Shown here: positions 6,848-7,429 of the stretch, one piece after another
How positions within the stretch are numbered: position 1 is the stretch's first letter
Layout: each line of letters begins with the position of its first letter
The notes under the pieces: generated by a model
Databases searched by the model: none
What the model saw: the letters and a program-made list of their open reading frames with translations, nothing else
What the model was told of the DNA's origin: nothing
Position numbers and translations under genes: made by a program
NCBI GenBank assembly: GCA_905479965.1
Contig: CAJQOR010000203.1
Span: forward strand, 1-7,429
Direction of reading: 5' to 3'
Origin: an uncultured Rhizobiaceae group bacterium
GTDB lineage: Bacteria; Pseudomonadota; Alphaproteobacteria; Rhizobiales; Rhizobiaceae
DNA: 7,429 nt

Positions 6848-6934
6848 ATCTCCACTTCGAGCAAGACGCTTTCCGTGACACTTGCCAATAATAGGACAAA
6901 CCAATGCCTGTTTGATATTGCAGTTATCTAAGTA
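6848..6934. other. Spacer between two minus-strand stop codons
   Basis: The 87 bp between the TAA of the partial gene at right and the TAG before the remnant at left have no stop in the shared frame. They read YLDNCNIKQALVCPIIGKC, HGKRLARSGD. There is no hairpin with a T tract, so no terminator is evident for the rightmost gene. Confidence 0.3.
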
Positions 6935-7429
6935 TTACTCCTCGGACTTTCCCGCGGAATGCAAGGAGTTCAATACATCCGTTATATGGTCCAAGGCACT
7001 GTCCACCGTCACACTTACACCTGAGAACTTATCAAATTCTCTGAATGTCTTATCCATGTACTTAGTTGCCAGATAGAGCCAATGCGGATCAGGCTCAAAT
7101 TCCACTATTGTTCCAATCCAGTGCTTGCGATGGCTTGGGTTGTTGCAGAATGTCGCATTGAATTGCCCCACGTGCGCCCAGCTTGAATGAACGACATTAC
7201 TAAATGGCTGATAGACATGGTTGTAAAAATCTATGCAGCCAGCTTCCTCTGCCATCCTCCGAGTATTCAGCCCAGCCCAGTTACCTAAGTTCACCTCAAT
7301 GAACTGATCCATCCTTTGTGCATCTAGCCAAGCTTTTTGCATTTTGACCATTTCAGCCAACTCATTAGCGTCATGCTTATCCGGCTCTTCTTCGATCGCC
7401 TTTTCACGATGCGCAATTTCCAGCTTTAC
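6935..7429 (-). CDS. C-terminal part of a probable DUF5677-family protein (runs off the right edge)
   Basis: The frame is open from the right edge (VKLEIAHREKAIEEEPDKHD at its visible beginning) to TAA at 6935-6937. It gives 164 residues, and the true start lies outside the window. A TTG at 7358-7360 could be mistaken for a start, but the frame continues upstream without a stop. The first about 40 residues are charged and helical. Next come WAGLNTRRMAEEAGCIDFYN and HVYQPFSNVVHSSWAHVGQF, a pattern of the form elAeeaG..d.Y...Y..lS..vHss. This resembles the C-terminal half of DUF5677 proteins, a family of unknown function often found in accessory DNA. No membrane segment or catalytic motif is evident in the visible part. 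The family call is by pattern memory only; that it is a real coding region is more certain. Its neighbours on the left are relics, which fits an island or variable locus. Confidence 0.6.
   Translation of the reverse strand, partial: VKLEIAHREKAIEEEPDKHDANELAEMVKMQKAWLDAQRMDQFIEVNLGNWAGLNTRRMAEEAGCIDFYNHVYQPFSNVVHSSWAHVGQFNATFCNNPSHRKHWIGTIVEFEPDPHWLYLATKYMDKTFREFDKFSGVSVTVDSALDHITDVLNSLHSAGKSEE

Noticed and set aside
6882..7076. Plus-strand open frame of 64 codons opposite the partial gene
   Set aside because: It is antisense to the well-supported minus-strand coding region and has no ribosome-binding site.
7358..7360. TTG as the start codon of the rightmost minus-strand gene
   Set aside because: The frame is open upstream to the window edge with protein-like sequence, so the gene almost certainly begins outside the window.

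Overview
The window (about 40% G+C by eye) looks like chromosomal DNA of an alphaproteobacterium, most likely a lower-G+C marine Hyphomicrobiales/Rhodobacterales-type organism. The main clues are a rhizobial-type DadA, a relic of an alphaproteobacterial tyrosine recombinase with GWS in place of the usual GH box, and a FecR-domain/CHASE2 gene pair. The taxonomic call is inference from protein flavour only.

Layout. (1) 26-3889, minus strand: a likely two-gene operon. The first gene encodes an exported FecR-domain protein with a 109-residue Asn/Gly/Ser repeat tail. It is followed 66 bp later by a 934-residue membrane protein with the architecture CHASE2 - 3 TM - PAS - GGDEF - EAL. The GGDEF site is degenerate (GGDTF, with the metal-binding Asp also changed) and the EAL site looks intact, so the predicted output is c-di-GMP hydrolysis controlled by an envelope signal. 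(2) 3890-4180: AT-rich non-coding stretch with one hairpin. (3) 4181-6121: dadA (D-amino acid dehydrogenase, minus) and a divergent Lrp/AsnC-family regulator (plus), separated by a 219-bp control region with a good promoter for the regulator and several small palindromes. This is a classic amino-acid-responsive catabolic locus. (4) 6122-7429: an accessory-looking region. It holds a headless tyrosine recombinase relic on the plus strand, an unrecognised broken reading frame on the minus strand, and the C-terminal 164 residues of a probable DUF5677 protein whose start lies beyond the right edge.

How it fits together. The left half is a candidate envelope-sensing c-di-GMP module. The middle is a self-contained amino-acid catabolism and regulation locus. 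The right end is decayed mobile or accessory DNA. The most unusual objects are the FecR-tail/CHASE2-EAL pair and the decayed region at 6261-6934, where one minus-strand frame still reads as protein-like across two stop codons.
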